A DNA stretch of 64,000 bases from Impatiens glandulifera (lineage: Eukaryota; Streptophyta; Magnoliopsida; Ericales; Balsaminaceae), in the NCBI RefSeq assembly GCF_907164915.1, contig NC_061864.1, positions 10,051,889-10,115,888 on the forward strand, read 5' to 3'. Every line of letters starts with the position of its first letter. Position 1 is the stretch's first letter. Made by a program: the position numbers and the translations under genes. A model generated the notes under the pieces. That model was not told the DNA's origin and did not search any database. It saw nothing but the letters and a program-made list of their open reading frames with translations. Positions 24,206 to 36,917 of this stretch are shown piece by piece.

Positions 24206-24325
24206 GGCACAAGGCAATGCACATTCTAACTATTTTTTATAAACAATATTAAATATTGAATTACTCAATAAACAATAATAATATTATAATATAATATATC
24301 AAATTAAGTACCAGTACCAGTACAA

Positions 24326-24351
24326 TAATAATAATAATAATAATAATAATA
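24326..24351. repeat. (AAT)n microsatellite
   Basis: Eight or nine uninterrupted AAT triplets about 110 bp past the stop of the zinc-finger gene, just after an ACCAGTACCAGTAC doublet. Confidence 0.9.
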
Positions 24352-24458
24352 TGTACATAAAATCCAATTTAATTTAATTTAAATAAATAAATAAAATATT
24401 TGTTTTGGGCTTAAAGAGTATCAAATTTAAACCTAATCAAATATTAAGAGTAAACAAA

Positions 24459-25046
24459 CTATAGCCGCGGTTGCTTCGAGGGCACGACGGGGCTTTCCAC
24501 CACGTCTTCTTCTTCCAGTCGTCTCTTTACTTGCAATTGAAAGTCAACGCTCAATTCCGACACTGCAGGTAGATTGAGATCGAAATTCCGACCCGATCTC
24601 CCGACATCCGACAATACAACGTTGTTGTTAGTAGTACCTCCGTCGTAATGACGGCGCTTGTGTCCTCCTAAGGCTTGTCCTGTTGAGAAACACTTGTGGC
24701 AGATGGAGCACTCGTGGACACGAGCACTTGTGGTGAGGTTGCAGGGTGTAGAGGGAGGGATTTCGTCGGTGGCGGCGGCGGTGGAGATTTTGGCGGAAAG
24801 AGGTGGTTTAGTACGGTGGCTGGCTTTGTGACCGCCTAGGGCTTGGTAGGATGGGAAGGACTTAGCGCAGACTGTGCAAGTGTATGTAGAAGAAGGACGC
24901 GTGGTGGTCTCAAGGTGACGATCGGTGACGCCGCGGGCGAGCATGATGAGACAGAGAGCGAGGTATTCATCGTCGTTGTCGGGGGATTGTTTGTTGCGTG
25001 TGGTCCAAGTTTCCGAATCCATGGATTTGTCAATGTGAAGAGCCAT
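24459..25046 (-). CDS. C2H2 zinc-finger transcriptional repressor, ZAT/AZF (C1-2i) type
   Basis: An intronless gene of 195 residues, the usual structure for this class. Order: L-box [13 protein letters not shown] (27-39); finger 1 at 55-77 ([21 protein letters not shown]); finger 2 at 111-133 ([21 protein letters not shown]). Both carry the plant-specific QALGGH in the recognition helix. An EAR repression motif FDLNLPA lies at 155-161, and a basic C-terminus (KRRLEEE...KQPRL) follows. Relatives such as ZAT10/STZ, AZF1-3 and ZAT11/12 are nuclear repressors induced by cold, salt, drought and wounding. The spacer between fingers is short (33 residues) and the protein is smaller than ZAT10, so it may be nearer AZF or ZAT11-like members. 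The first ATG of the frame is used; a second Met at 9 is possible. Confidence 0.94.
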   Translation of the reverse strand: MALHIDKSMDSETWTTRNKQSPDNDDEYLALCLIMLARGVTDRHLETTTRPSSTYTCTVCAKSFPSYQALGGHKASHRTKPPLSAKISTAAATDEIPPSTPCNLTTSARVHECSICHKCFSTGQALGGHKRRHYDGGTTNNNVVLSDVGRSGRNFDLNLPAVSELSVDFQLQVKRRLEEEDVVESPVVPSKQPRL

Positions 25047-25163
25047 GGATGGATCTATCTATGTAACTTAGAGAAGAGAAGGTCAATAAACAATTGTGAG
25101 AGTGGAAGAGTAGTGAGATTAGGACTCGGGAGGAGTAGTGGTGGTGCTGGAGGACTAACACTA

Positions 25164-25181
25164 CTTTATATATATATATAT
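25164..25181 (-). promoter_or_regulatory. TATA region of the C2H2 gene
   Basis: On the minus strand a TATATATATATATAAAG run lies about 120-135 bp before the ATG at 25046, leaving a leader of roughly 90 bp. It doubles as a small TA microsatellite. Confidence 0.5.
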
Positions 25182-27803
25182 CCCATCATAATTCATTCTT
25201 TTTTTTCAACTTTTTTTTTCCATTTTAGGTTACAATGAATGAATTCTCATTATAATGTTTCATTGCATATTTATATATTTTCATTCATCCAATGGTAAGA
25301 AATTGTCTGATTAATTAAAAATAACCTAAATGAAAAACATTAAGAAAAAAGGCCCAATAATATTTGATTGTGTGGTTATTGACTATTTCTGAAAAATGTA
25401 ACAACTTTATTTGTGTGGGTCTGACCGAAATGCAACTATCTACCCAAGTGGAAAAGTCATTTTTTAAAATCATATTTTTATTTTTTATTTTTGTTAGACA
25501 AGACAATTTTAATTATTTCTAATGATTGTAAAAATTATGAACAACGATTCTAACAAAAAAAAAAAAAAAAGTAATTATGAACAACTTAAAAAGTTAAGAG
25601 ATAACTAAGATGAAAAATAGGAAATTGATAATTGAATTACGGTAATAATTGAATTATATATTTATATTTTATATTATTTTTTTATAAATATTAACTATAT
25701 TATAATATTTAATAATCTCTAATAATATAATAGGAACCAATTAAGAGTTAAAAAAATAATAATTTATTTTTTTATTTAAAAAAAATTAATTTAACTTAAT
25801 TTTTCATTTAATTCTTTTCCACTATTTACAATAATTAATAAAATTAATTTAATAAATTTAATACTTAATTTAAAAAATTAAATTATTGATTTCGGTCGGT
25901 CCGTTAGCCATCGATGGAACCAAAACTAGTAATCAGTTTGTTAAATAAATGATAAACTGAATTTTTTTTATTTAAAGATCTATATAGACGCAATGCATGC
26001 CTTATTTCCTTAAGGCAAAGTAACAAAAGAAAAATCTCTTTATTAATATATACTGAACAATTCTTAGTATTAATATATACTGAACAATTCTTAGTGATGC
26101 AATTTATCCATTCACATAAGATCACCATCTGTGGCCACTTAAAAAAACTCAAAAAATATATTTCTCAAATGTTTTGAACCATTTATCTATACCCTAAATT
26201 TGTAAAAAAAAAAAACAACAACTAATAAATCAATTAAACTAAGTTATTTTTTTAGTTAAATAACATATTGGGTAGTTGATTTTCATACGCGTACAATGTT
26301 TTGTATTTTTCAAACTCCAACCAACTCTTAGGTCTGGACCTGAATTAACCATCTAAACTAATTTTCACAAGTATCATTAAAAATAATTTTTTATCACATT
26401 TTTAAAACATAACTTTTAGTACTTACAATTCTCTAATGAATGAGACAAATGTAATATAATCAATAATGATATTTTGTAAATAAAAATTAAAACAAAAGTT
26501 TGACTAAAACGTAAAGGTAAAAGTATTTTTTAAACTTATTTTATTTTTCCTTGTTGGATTTGAGTATGTTAACAAATAAGAAAAAATGAGACATTTGTTA
26601 TTGGTGGATAAGATTTAAAAAAGGAGCGCAGGCGCAAATCTCGCAGTTCCTCGGTCAAAATTTAACTTGAGTTTTATTTTGATTCGAGCTCATATAATAC
26701 TAGTTATATAATACTAGTTTGATAACTTATCGAGTTTTTTCGAACCAAACAATATATAATATATTATTTTAAATAGTTAACTTAAACTCAAAAACTAACC
26801 ATAACAATCCTGTCATCATAAAAGTCCAAGCTAATTTCACAATACTAAAGCACTTCACACTCATCATTGTCTAACCATTTTTTAAATCATACTTCTTTTG
26901 TTTCATCTCTTTTAATCATTACACTTACCCGACTCTCATCACCCGCCTCTAGTTGCCTCCATTTCCTTCTATCAACCAAAAAAGAGCTCATAGCCCCCAT
27001 TTTGTTTTATTTTAAATTGAGTTCGAACTTGAAAATTTAATTTTAATTCAAAATTTCCGAGTCAAACTTAATCTTGCAGGTAAATTTTTTATTAAAGTTT
27101 GAATTCAAATTTAAAACTCGTTCGAGCCACCAATAGAGAGTGAATCGAGCCAAGGTCGAGATTCAGGCTTGAGTTCGATTTGGCTCATTTATAACCCTAA
27201 GTTTTGTAACATTTTGTAACAATGAAACTAGTCATATTTGGAGGAAATTTATAAATAAGTCTATCATCTATTTTAAAATTATGTTATTTGATCTTAAACT
27301 TTTTTTTTATATACTCTTATACGCTTCTATTATATATTTAAATAAGTAATTTGTTATGGTGAACTAATTTATCTTGATAAATATTTTGACACATGAATAT
27401 TTATTATAAAAATACCAAACAGTACTCATCCATAATTCCAATAAAGTTTTCAATTTATAATATGCCAATATGAATGAACTCTTTATAACAAAGTTCAATA
27501 ATCAAATTAAATATCTTTATAGTAGTAGATAAAAGTCGAGCACTCGTAATAACTTGAAGGACTAAGATATGAGTTTTATGAAAGAAGAAATGGCTCGGAA
27601 GAAACGTTGCTAGTTGCTTCGTTAATACATGGAGGAGTGAGGTGATGTCGCCGATCTCTCTCTCTAGATCTTCATCTCTCTTTGCTATTCGAGATCACAA
27701 ATTCGCCTGAAATTTGATAGATTTTCTAATCTTCTCTTACTTCAAAATTTGTCGTCGATTCTCGAAACATCTCATTCTGGATTTCCTTGATTAACTTCAT
27801 CCG
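25182..27803. other. Intergenic DNA between divergent genes
   Basis: No gene is seen. A 30-bp direct repeat (AATATATACTGAACAATTCT at about 26046 and 26076) and a doubled ATAATACTAGTT (about 26696) are present. 26990-27200 holds a decayed repeat rich in GAGTTCGAACTTGA, CTCGTTCGAGCC and GGCTTGAGTTCGATTTGGCTC (phrases typical of old plant transposon ends). 27540-27803 is the likely promoter and leader of the ZFPL1-like gene, with a CTCTCTCTCTCTAG tract at about 27655. Confidence 0.5.
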
Positions 27804-30800
27804 ATGGTGGTCTGCAAATGCCGCAAGGTACTTCTCGTATTTCTTACACCTTCTTATGCAAACAAACACTCGTGCATATATATCGATGACGTGTTAATAG
27901 TCGTTCACGGCTGGTCGTCATGATTTACACGCATTTTCCTTAGGTTCAAGTTTTAGATTGAGCAGATTTGGAACTTAGATGATTAGCTTCTGTTGAAATG
28001 TAGTGTTGTCCTGTTTCAGTTGATGATGTTTGGATCAGATCGGTTCTGAATTGGGAGAATGAAGTTTGAATTGTTCATGATCCATCTATTTCTTTGAAAT
28101 TTGGATTTAGGTAGAGGCTGTAGGATTCTACTTACTGGAATGGGAAAATTGGCTGCAGATTTACTTGAATGCGTTTCGTTAATTCTCATTTCAAGCTGCT
28201 TGTAGTTTATGTGAACCTAAGGAATGTGTTTGTTTTCAGGCAACCAAGTTGTACTGCTTTGTTCACAAAGTACCAGTGTGTGGAGAATGCATATGTTTTG
28301 CGGAGCACCAGATCTGTGTGGTAATGCTTTATTATACCCTTACTTGGTTACAATCTCATTGTATGATTTGGAATTTCTGATAAATTAGGTTCTATCTTCA
28401 AAGTTTTTTTTGTTTGTTATTCAACTGGAGTTTGTTACTATTTGTGTTTGAACAGATTTACAATTTGCCACGACATGAGATGTAGTATGAGGATTCTGGT
28501 TTGATCAGAATTACTATTTGTTCATGAGTACGAATTGCTGAATTGATAAGTCTAGTTGTAGGAATGCTTCCCTGCTATTTACATTTGTTGGATGTTCTGT
28601 TGTTCAAAGTTGTAAGAGCATACAAAATAGTATTAAAAGAAGCTATATCATAAGCTACCAACATTTAAAGCTCTTACAGAACTTTCATGCACATCATCTG
28701 CCATAGTATTTAGTTACTGTACCATACACAAAGCTATAATCTTACTAAAACATGATATCTCTGGAACTGTTCACCTCATTGCTTGAGCAATCCTCGGGAT
28801 AATTCCCTTATGAGATCAAAGGGACTCAAGGAAAGGCTGAATGACTTATCATCTAACAGGCCAATTTTTTCCATAGTCGCCAGAAAACTACATAATGATT
28901 CTCCTCAAGACTATCAACCAGTTCTGACTATAATAAACCTAGATCAGTCTCCACAAATTCTCAAACAAAAGCTATTGATCTTGAAAATTTTCATCCATTT
29001 TCATTTCCGCCTCAACCTTCCTCATTCTCAAGCTCTTCAAGCTTACTCCCAGAATTTCGAATTTCTACATTCATATCGTCCTCCTTCCCAAGCTAATATA
29101 TATACTCTCTTTTTTCCATTGGATAAGAAAGCCATCATCTCATAAATTTACTTTTTCCATATTTATGGAGTCTTTCCTTAAACAAATGAAACAACTTATA
29201 TGGTCAAATCTATGAAAGCACCAATACCATTTACTTTTTCTCACAATATATTTGAGGAACCTAGAAATGCTTGGAATTCAAAATTCATCTATTCCGAGGA
29301 AAAAAATCTGACTGGAGGTTATCCGCTGCTTTTTTGGTTGTTCCAGTAAACTTAGTTAGACGGAATGCACAAGCAAGAAAGTTAAGATAAGGTTATCAAG
29401 ACTAAGCTTATCTCCATTCCTATATTACAGCCCATTTGCAGAGAGTTTATTGCTTTCATGTTAGGCACTTAAAACTCAGAAGGTCATTCCAAATAAATTG
29501 TGAGAAATTTGAAACTGGGTATGGATTGAGGCATTGTTCTGCCCTCCTGTAAGAGGGACAGAGATGAAGTGAATGGTGCATAAGCACTAACCTGAAACTG
29601 CAGTTCCATGTACAAAGAGATGTATTATAGCGTGCTAGTTATCATGAAATTGTATCAATGGAGGGGAAATCATGGTATGATTTCATAACAGATAAATAGT
29701 CAGTAGTATTATTTGTAACTGTTATTCGATCTTTTTGATTTTTTAGTTTTAAGAAGTTGTAGCATGAAGTGTTTTTGTTATGCTAAAACTCAACTCTACC
29801 GGTTAGAGGCAAAATGTTTCCTTGCTTTGTGGTATTTCTACTAAGAAATTTATAACCCTCTGTAAATATTGAGAGAAGTTATTATGTAATTTCTTCTTTG
29901 TGGTTTACTTTTTTCCCCTTTAAAGTTTCTCTGAAGATATTGAAATGCTAATTTAAATAGGTAACATCAAGATTTGACACATGAAAGTGGAAGTGACAAA
30001 ACATCATAATGCATTGTACTATTTGTGATAACAAACACTTAACTGTTTGCATCATGAGGGATGTTCTTTTCATTTGATGTAAATTTATTTTTGTTCCTTT
30101 TAATTCCAGTAACTTCCTTATTCACATCAGTTAGATTTAATAGGCAAAAAGGTTATTTTTTAGAAGAACAAATACTCTTGACATATGCTTTTTATTTAGT
30201 TGACCTGTTCAATACTGAGAAAATTTCCCTTACATCAAGGAAGACTTGATCCCACGATGTCCAATATTAACATGTTATCTTCAGCAAATTATCTTCATTT
30301 TTGTTAATACTGGATATTTAGTGACTCAATTTGTTTGTCTGGTCATAGGCTCGAACTTACTCTGAATGGGTAATTGATGGAGAGTATGACTGGCCTCCCA
30401 AATGTTGCCTTTGCCTTTCCTCCCTTGAAGAGGGAGCAAATCCTCAAACTACTCGGTTGGGCTGCTTGCGTATGTGATCTTAAAATTACGTGAACGTCAT
30501 AATGAAGTTCTATGTTATTAGATAATAATAGTTTTTGAAGCCACCTGAATAATATTTTTATATTTCCTTTCCCCAAATGCTGGCTGTTCATGTAGATGTT
30601 ATGCATACAAACTGCTTGGCTTCACACATCAAAAGTTTCCCTGAGCACACTGCTCCAGCCGGATATGGTTGCCCTACCTGTAATACTTCTGTAAGTTTTT
30701 CTTTATGCTGTGGTGAATGAGATCTATAATTCTCAATCCTTTCTTTCACTTCAAATGGTTTCTGCCCCAAAATATATTGGTAAATGTTTTTCACATAGTA

Positions 30801-32629
30801 AAGTAATAACTGTTGTCTGTTCAACAGTTATAGCAGGACAGCTGTAGATGTTACTATAAATTTATATTGGAAAAGTTGTGGGAAGAGATTATTGTAGCTT
30901 GATTTCATGGCAACAAAATTTGACAGATTACATTTCGACAAGTATTGTTATGCTAACCCTCAATTGGGTTTGTAGAACTTTTGAGAAGATGGGGAAAGAC
31001 TTAAAATTTTTATAGAGATGTTGAGATACTCAGAATTATTACTCTTTTATTATTCTAAAACTTAAAAATAATCTTGATTACAAAAGTTATGCCTTGTTTA
31101 ATAGGATAATACTAACTAGGGTTTAATAACCTTTCCCAAAACAAAATCTATCATATTGCTGATGCTGCATGTCTTTTCAATATCGGGTTTCTACTTTGTC
31201 CAAAAGAAGGAAAATTTATCAGGTTTCTTCTCATTGACCAATATGCATGTCATTGGTTTACAGATATGGCCGCCAAAAATGATCAAGGATTCTGGATCCC
31301 GACTTCATTCAAAGCTTAAAGAAGCAATTATGCAGGTAATGTTAAGGGTTAATTCATGTGTATCTATCAGTGTATGAGTTAATGGAAGTACAATGAAAGC
31401 TGATGTGAAACCGAATAGAAATTGGAGATAGGAAGAGGTATAGCAGAGAACTAAGAACAAACTGAAATGCATCTTATTCAATAAAGGGGAAAGTCCTTAA
31501 ATATGCTATGGGGTCATGTATTTATAGAGGTAACTTCCAACATAAAAAAATTGCTAAAATACCAAATCTTATACAAAATACTAACTTCCAATCTAAGCAA
31601 AGATTCAAATATTTCTTAATGATAATTCACTTTAATAGCAAATAACATTATGTTTTGCTTAATTTATTAATAGGTTGATTATTTTTGCAAATTGTGATTT
31701 GCAGACTGGTCTAGAAAAGAACCTATTTGGTAATCATCCAGTTTCTTTAGTGGGTACAACAGAGTCGTCCCACACAGCACCACCAGCTTTTGCCTCTGAT
31801 CCTTTAGTAAATCTATCTACCACCGATGGCAACAACTCATCAATAGCAAACGGTTCCAATGTAAAGGCTTCTGTATCAGATATTGTTGAGGTTGATGGCT
31901 CTACTATGAAATCACCTTTGACAAGTCCACAGTCGGATTTCATGAAAAGTTCTAGCCCTAGCGTAAGCGAATTTTCTGTCACTAAAGTTTTTTTTTTGTA
32001 CATCTCAAACTGAATTATATATTGCAAACAAGACAGACACAGGCCGGTGCGACAACTCGAAAGGGTGCATTTCAAGTAGAGAGACAGAACTCGGAGTTTT
32101 CATATTATGCTGATGATGAAGATGCAAATCAAAAGAAGTACAGTCGAAGGGGTGTGTGTCTGTTTGTTGTGTATATATATATATATATTTATGTTGTGTC
32201 TGAATATATATGGTATAAAAAACTAAAAGAATAGACAATTGTGAATGTAGGTTCTCTCCAGCTAAAGTTTCTTAGAGCATTGATACCTTTCTGGTCAAGT
32301 TCATTACCAACTTTACCAGTGACAGCGCCGCCAAGAAAAGATGCTGCAGATGCCCCCCAAGAGGGTAGTGGTGGCCGATCACGCCATCATAGGCCTTCAA
32401 GAATGGATCCGAGAAAGATCCTTCTTTTCATAGCTATAATGTAAACTTTTATCTCTTTTCTTTTCTTTCGTATTTTTCTATTATAATTAATTTTTGTTGA
32501 ACTTGGTGGTGTAGGGCATGCATGGCTACTATGGGTATTCTCTATTACAGAATCTCAGAAGGTGGCCTCGGGGATGAGCCGTTTGATGATGACCAGCTTC
32601 AGCAGCTGCAGCAGCTGCAACAGCAGTAA
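27804..32629 (+). CDS. Zinc finger protein-like 1 (ZFPL1) homolog, Golgi membrane protein
   Basis: Nine exons (27804-27827, 28240-28320, 30349-30469, 30596-30690, 31264-31335, 31705-31962, 32043-32151, 32251-32440, 32515-32629) encode 354 residues. The N-terminus MVVCKCRKATKLYCFVHKVP has the B-box-like Cys/His set (CxECICFAEHQIC). It is followed by ARTYSEWVIDGEYDWPPKCC and a RING-like set: CCLCLSSLEEG, LGCLHVMHTNCLASH, then GYGCPTC. A Ser/Thr-rich linker (about 140-225) leads to RQNSEFSYYADDEDANQKKY, and a single C-terminal anchor (about 308-328, ILLFIAIMACMATMGILYY) precedes a Gln-rich tail. In animals ZFPL1 is a cis-Golgi tail-anchored protein that binds GM130; the topology here is the same. 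The plant role is not established from sequence. Intron 2 is 2 kb and contains an unrelated coding-like relic. Confidence 0.94.
28780..29420 (+). other. Coding-like relic inside ZFPL1 intron 2; not recognised
   Basis: Several adjoining frames read like decayed protein: RDNSLMRSKGLKERLNDLSS from about 28790, then MKAPIPFTFSHNIFEEPRNA (about 29212) running on to YPLLFWLFQ. Stops and frame changes break it. It lies in the only long intron of the gene and is not part of the ZFPL1 protein. It is probably an inserted element or gene fragment, but I saw no element ends and name no family. Confidence 0.3.
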
Positions 32630-35600
32630 AAGATATCTCAAAGGTTGAGGTAATTTGCTTGGGTTGTTTGTTCATTCATATATACATTTACTGTGTATTT
32701 TGGTGACATGAGAATTGCTTATAGGATGGATGATTTTCTCTTCAAAAGATGTTTATTCATATCATCATGCAACTGTTCTTATCTCTTTAAAGTTTTGGTT
32801 TAGAATGATGGATGTAATGTGGAGGTTGTTAGAAGAGTCTTTTCTTTCTTTACATGTAGTTTTGTTGTCAGTTTGGAAAAAAGGTAAAATAATAGACTTT
32901 AGAACATTATTATTATTATTATCATATTGCTTATTATAGACTAAGTTTGTTTTGGTATGAGGTTACTTATATATATCATTTTCTTTTGTTTGATTTGATG
33001 ATTTTTCTTCTTCTTCTAGACATGTCTTAAGTGTCTTTTCCATGGAGGATGATTTTGTTGGAAATATACTTATAAATATTTTCAATGCAAATTTCAAATA
33101 ATCAAAACTTTATTGTCAATGATTTACATAACCAAAAGAATAGAAGAAGCTTCTTATTCAGTGATAATCCACAACATTATGGCTTTGTTCGAAACCATTT
33201 TTTCCTTTTTATTTATTCCATTATTATCCATCAATTTATCAACCAAAATATTCTTATACTTTTTCTATTAAAAAAACAAAATATCAATTTTTAAAGTTTT
33301 TTTTTTTAAAAGGTCCATCAAATTTTAAAGTTATCTACTTGTTTACTTAAATAAGCTGAATCCAAACAAGCTAAGGTCCATTTGAAAACATTTTTTGGGT
33401 CAGGCGATGATAAATATTTAATTAATGTTTTTAGAAGCACTTTTTTTTTCTCATGTGAATATAAATGTGATAAATTATTAAAAATATGTTTAGGTATAAC
33501 ATAGTGTGTAACTTATTTTTTTAATTTTAATTATGAAGGGTCGGTCATTTTATAGATCGTCTGTCGGATATTCAATTTGGTTGATTTTCGGTTCTATTTA
33601 GACAAGTTCGATTTAGGCAATTTAGTCAATTTTACTTATACACTTAATTCAAATAACCCTTACAAGACTAACAAAATCTGAAAATGAATAACATTTTATC
33701 CTTTCATTACTCAGACTATAAACAAATGAAAAGAACTTTTAAAAATTAAACACAAAATATCAAAAAAAGTAAAAATAAATAAAAATATTTAAAATATGTC
33801 ATTTAACTATTGATTCTCACTCAAATCATAAGACTTAGCGATCTGCGTAGATTAAAAAGAAAAATGTTCACCTATGATTGCAACTCTCAGATTTCATTCA
33901 CAATAATCTATTATACAGATTTGCTAATATTCTTTTTCACCTTTTTTTTTCCAAATAACTTTATTGTTTTTGTAATTTTTGTTACATTAATTTTATTATA
34001 GAAGAAAAACTAGACCAAGTTATAATTAATACTTATAGCTTAAAGGAAAGAAAAGTGAAAATCAATCAAAGGAAGGCCTATTTATCTATCTATATAAAAT
34101 AAATAAATAAAAAACATGGGAAATTCCTCCTGCCTATTTGTTAAATCTAAAATATTTTCACATGACCTGGGCACGTACATGCAAAGGATATATAAACAAT
34201 TAAAATATTGTGGCTCAAAAGTCAGAATTTAGAGATCATATCTAATACCTTTCATCCTTGGAAAATAAATAAATAAACAAAGTAAAGAAAAATCATTTGA
34301 AAAATTCAATGTCAACACCCACAAGAAATGATCTACAATAACTATTACTTATAATAACATTTTGACTTATAATAAACAACATTTTGAATTTTATACCCAT
34401 GATTTAAATAAAAGAAGATTCTCAAATAAACTAATAAAGAATGGGAAGTAAATTAAGGTATAAATAATATATTTAGCAAACTTATAATAAAATCTAGAAA
34501 GGGTCTCTATCATTCATAATTTCATATACTACAAATAATATATATATTCCTTCACTTCCAATTTGCTTAGTGGGGAGCACAAAATACAGCCATGTCCACC
34601 TTCATCATTTTCTTTATAATAATAAATTTAGCTAATGAACAAGCATCCATTTCAGTTCATTCAATTGGTTCAGAAGAGAGCCAACCCTCATTCATTATTG
34701 ACCTATCACCTAATGCAGTTTTCAAAATATTTTGTTTTTGTTTTTGTGGAAACTGACTCTGTCTCTAGATTTAAAAGTACAATCAACATACTTCAAAACA
34801 AAGTATGACAATTTGAAAACCATATCGCGTTAACCGATCCGAATGTTAACCAATCCGAATTGAACCAATTAGGGTGGTTTTCCGCTTGACCGGGATCAGA
34901 AAATCTTGAAACATTTTAGACGGAATTCAGGGGTGCACCAATCTTCCAATTATTTTTTTAATGATAATTGATTAAAATGGTTAATAAACTTATTTAATGT
35001 AATAGTTACTTTTAATACTTAAAAATATTATTATTGAATGTTTTTGATATTTGTTATTTTAATAATTTATAATTATAAATATATGAATTATTTTATTTTA
35101 TTATTTATATTTGAAGTTTAAACTGTTTTTCGATTTTTGTTGCACTGCGAAGAAATTTCCCCGAGAAACTAAGAAAATATATTATTTAACATCAAAACCA
35201 GAACAAAAAAACTAAGTCCATCGAGTTGGGTTATGTTATTTAAATAATTTGTTCATATTGAGATCATGAAAAATTTGAGTTATTTGGTGAAAAAAATTTA
35301 AAGGGTGCTAATTTGTAATTAAAATTTTTTTTTAATAATATTTTAATATTTTAATTGATTATTTATTTGATGAGAAAATAATAAAAATTTATTATTAAAA
35401 ATTATTAAAATAATGTTTTTTAGCTGCACAAGGTCAAGAAATAGCAAATTTGAATTTTATGTACCTCTTATAAATAAATAATGGATTGAGGGATGGAAAG
35501 ACAATACAAGGAAGGTTTTATTTGAAAAAAAAACTTATTATACTTTTTCTTTTGCAAATAAATCCTCACCAGAATAAATAAAAAGTCAATAACATTTTCA

Positions 35601-36917
35601 GGGTATTAAATTTTATATTTTCTGACTTCACATTTCCCCCAATTTTATAATAGTTGACTTGTGGAAAGTTAGTGCTCTTGTATATTCTCTATTATGGTGC
35701 TATAAATTAAAGTCTTTGCATCACTTCAAAACATAGTGTCAACATTCAATATCTATTCTCTATATATTATTTTATGAACAAAACATTTTTTTATATGTTT
35801 CACCCACAGGATCCCACATTTTTATATGCATGTCATCCTCATGAAATTTATAAGGTTCATTGGATCTAGAAATGTTATTTTTCCTAATTGAAATAACTAG
35901 AAGACTTCAAACAGGTAACTTAAGTTATAAAATTGGTTTCTAAGAGACTAATGTCACCGGTTCAATTTTCACTTAAAATAGTTTAAATTGGAGGGGAAAG
36001 TTAAAACAATTTAAATTGGAGAGGAAAATTATGATTATAGAATTATGATTATAAAATCCTATATTAATAAATTAAAAAAATTAAAAACTAATACACCATC
36101 AATTATTCATAGACACCATTCATTTCAATTATTTCAATCAAATATCTATAATTATATTTGTTTGCTATACAAAAAATAATAATAGAGAAACTGTTCATTT
36201 TCTAATATGGTGCCATTACAAAGTCTAAATAACTCCCATTCTGAATTTACCTAATTTTTAACTAAGATATAAGAATTTATTTAAAATACTAATTAATCAT
36301 AACTTTGTTTTATGATTCATTAATTATAAACTAATAAAAAATTTAAATAGTATATATACATCAAAAAAATTGTAGTAGTCATCACATATTTTTTTTTTTA
36401 AAATTAAGTAAATTATAATATTTTCACTTCCTTTTGTTCACTTTATTTTGTTACTTGTGCCTTTTTAATCAACAGGTGAATGATATTTATTTTTTTTCCA
36501 ATTTTTGGAATGTCCGGGTTCATGGTTAAATTCTTAATTAAATCAATTTTACACAATTTCTATAGATTTTTAATGCATTAATTTGATTGTTTCCAGTGAA
36601 CTGGTCTTAATTAATAGCCCCTCTAACCATGTTTAAAGGGGCGTCCCATAATTTATAATTAGACCCTTAATATAAATAATGCACTGTTTTTATGTGAGTT
36701 GTTCTTGCTTAGGGCTAATTAACATAAATTAATAATGAGACAGTCACCATCAAGATTAAACAATATAACTGTTTAAAAAAATGAATGAATAAAGAAATCC
36801 TTTTGACATTTTGTTGCTTGCTCAAATGGAGTATAAATATGTCTTTTCTTAAACCATATTTTTGTCAATTTCACCACATCTAGAACAGACTTCTAAAATC
36901 GATTTCTATAGGAGACA
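32630..36917. other. Intergenic DNA, no gene seen
   Basis: 4.3 kb, strongly AT-rich. 33540-33620 and 34820-34930 have less AT-rich phrases (GGTTGATTTTCGGTTC; GTTAACCGATCCGAATG then TTAACCAATCCGAATTGAAC) typical of old transposon ends. 35915-35990 has GGTAACTTAAGTTATAAAATTGG followed by ACCGGTTCAATTTTCACT, faintly like a tRNA-derived SINE head (shortened mentally; no boundaries). The last ~300 bp are the RSL-gene promoter. Confidence 0.45.
36832..36838 (+). promoter_or_regulatory. TATA box of the RSL-type bHLH gene
   Basis: GAGTATAAATATG contains TATAAAT about 80 bp before the ATG at 36918, giving a leader of about 50 bp. Confidence 0.6.

Larger units (their letters stand above)
17202..24458. 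other. 7.2-kb gene-poor stretch
   Basis: No convincing coding gene. 17202-18420 is less AT-rich, with pyrimidine tracts (CTTCTTCCTTCTTCCTTCTTCTTC near 18280, longer than a normal leader run), and is probably the NPY-type promoter and leader. Around 19180-19330 a TATA-like ACTATAAAATATATAAAC is followed by a CT/CA-rich tract, which could start a noncoding transcript; no hairpin or known miRNA was recognised. TAATTAATTAATTAAT runs lie at about 20211 and 20415. 21.5-21.8 kb and 23.3-24.2 kb hold repeats listed separately. Confidence 0.5.

Noticed and set aside
24836..25238. Overlapping frames on both strands around the C2H2 gene
   Set aside because: Alternative frames of the zinc-finger gene; only the frame with both QALGGH fingers and the EAR motif is protein-like.
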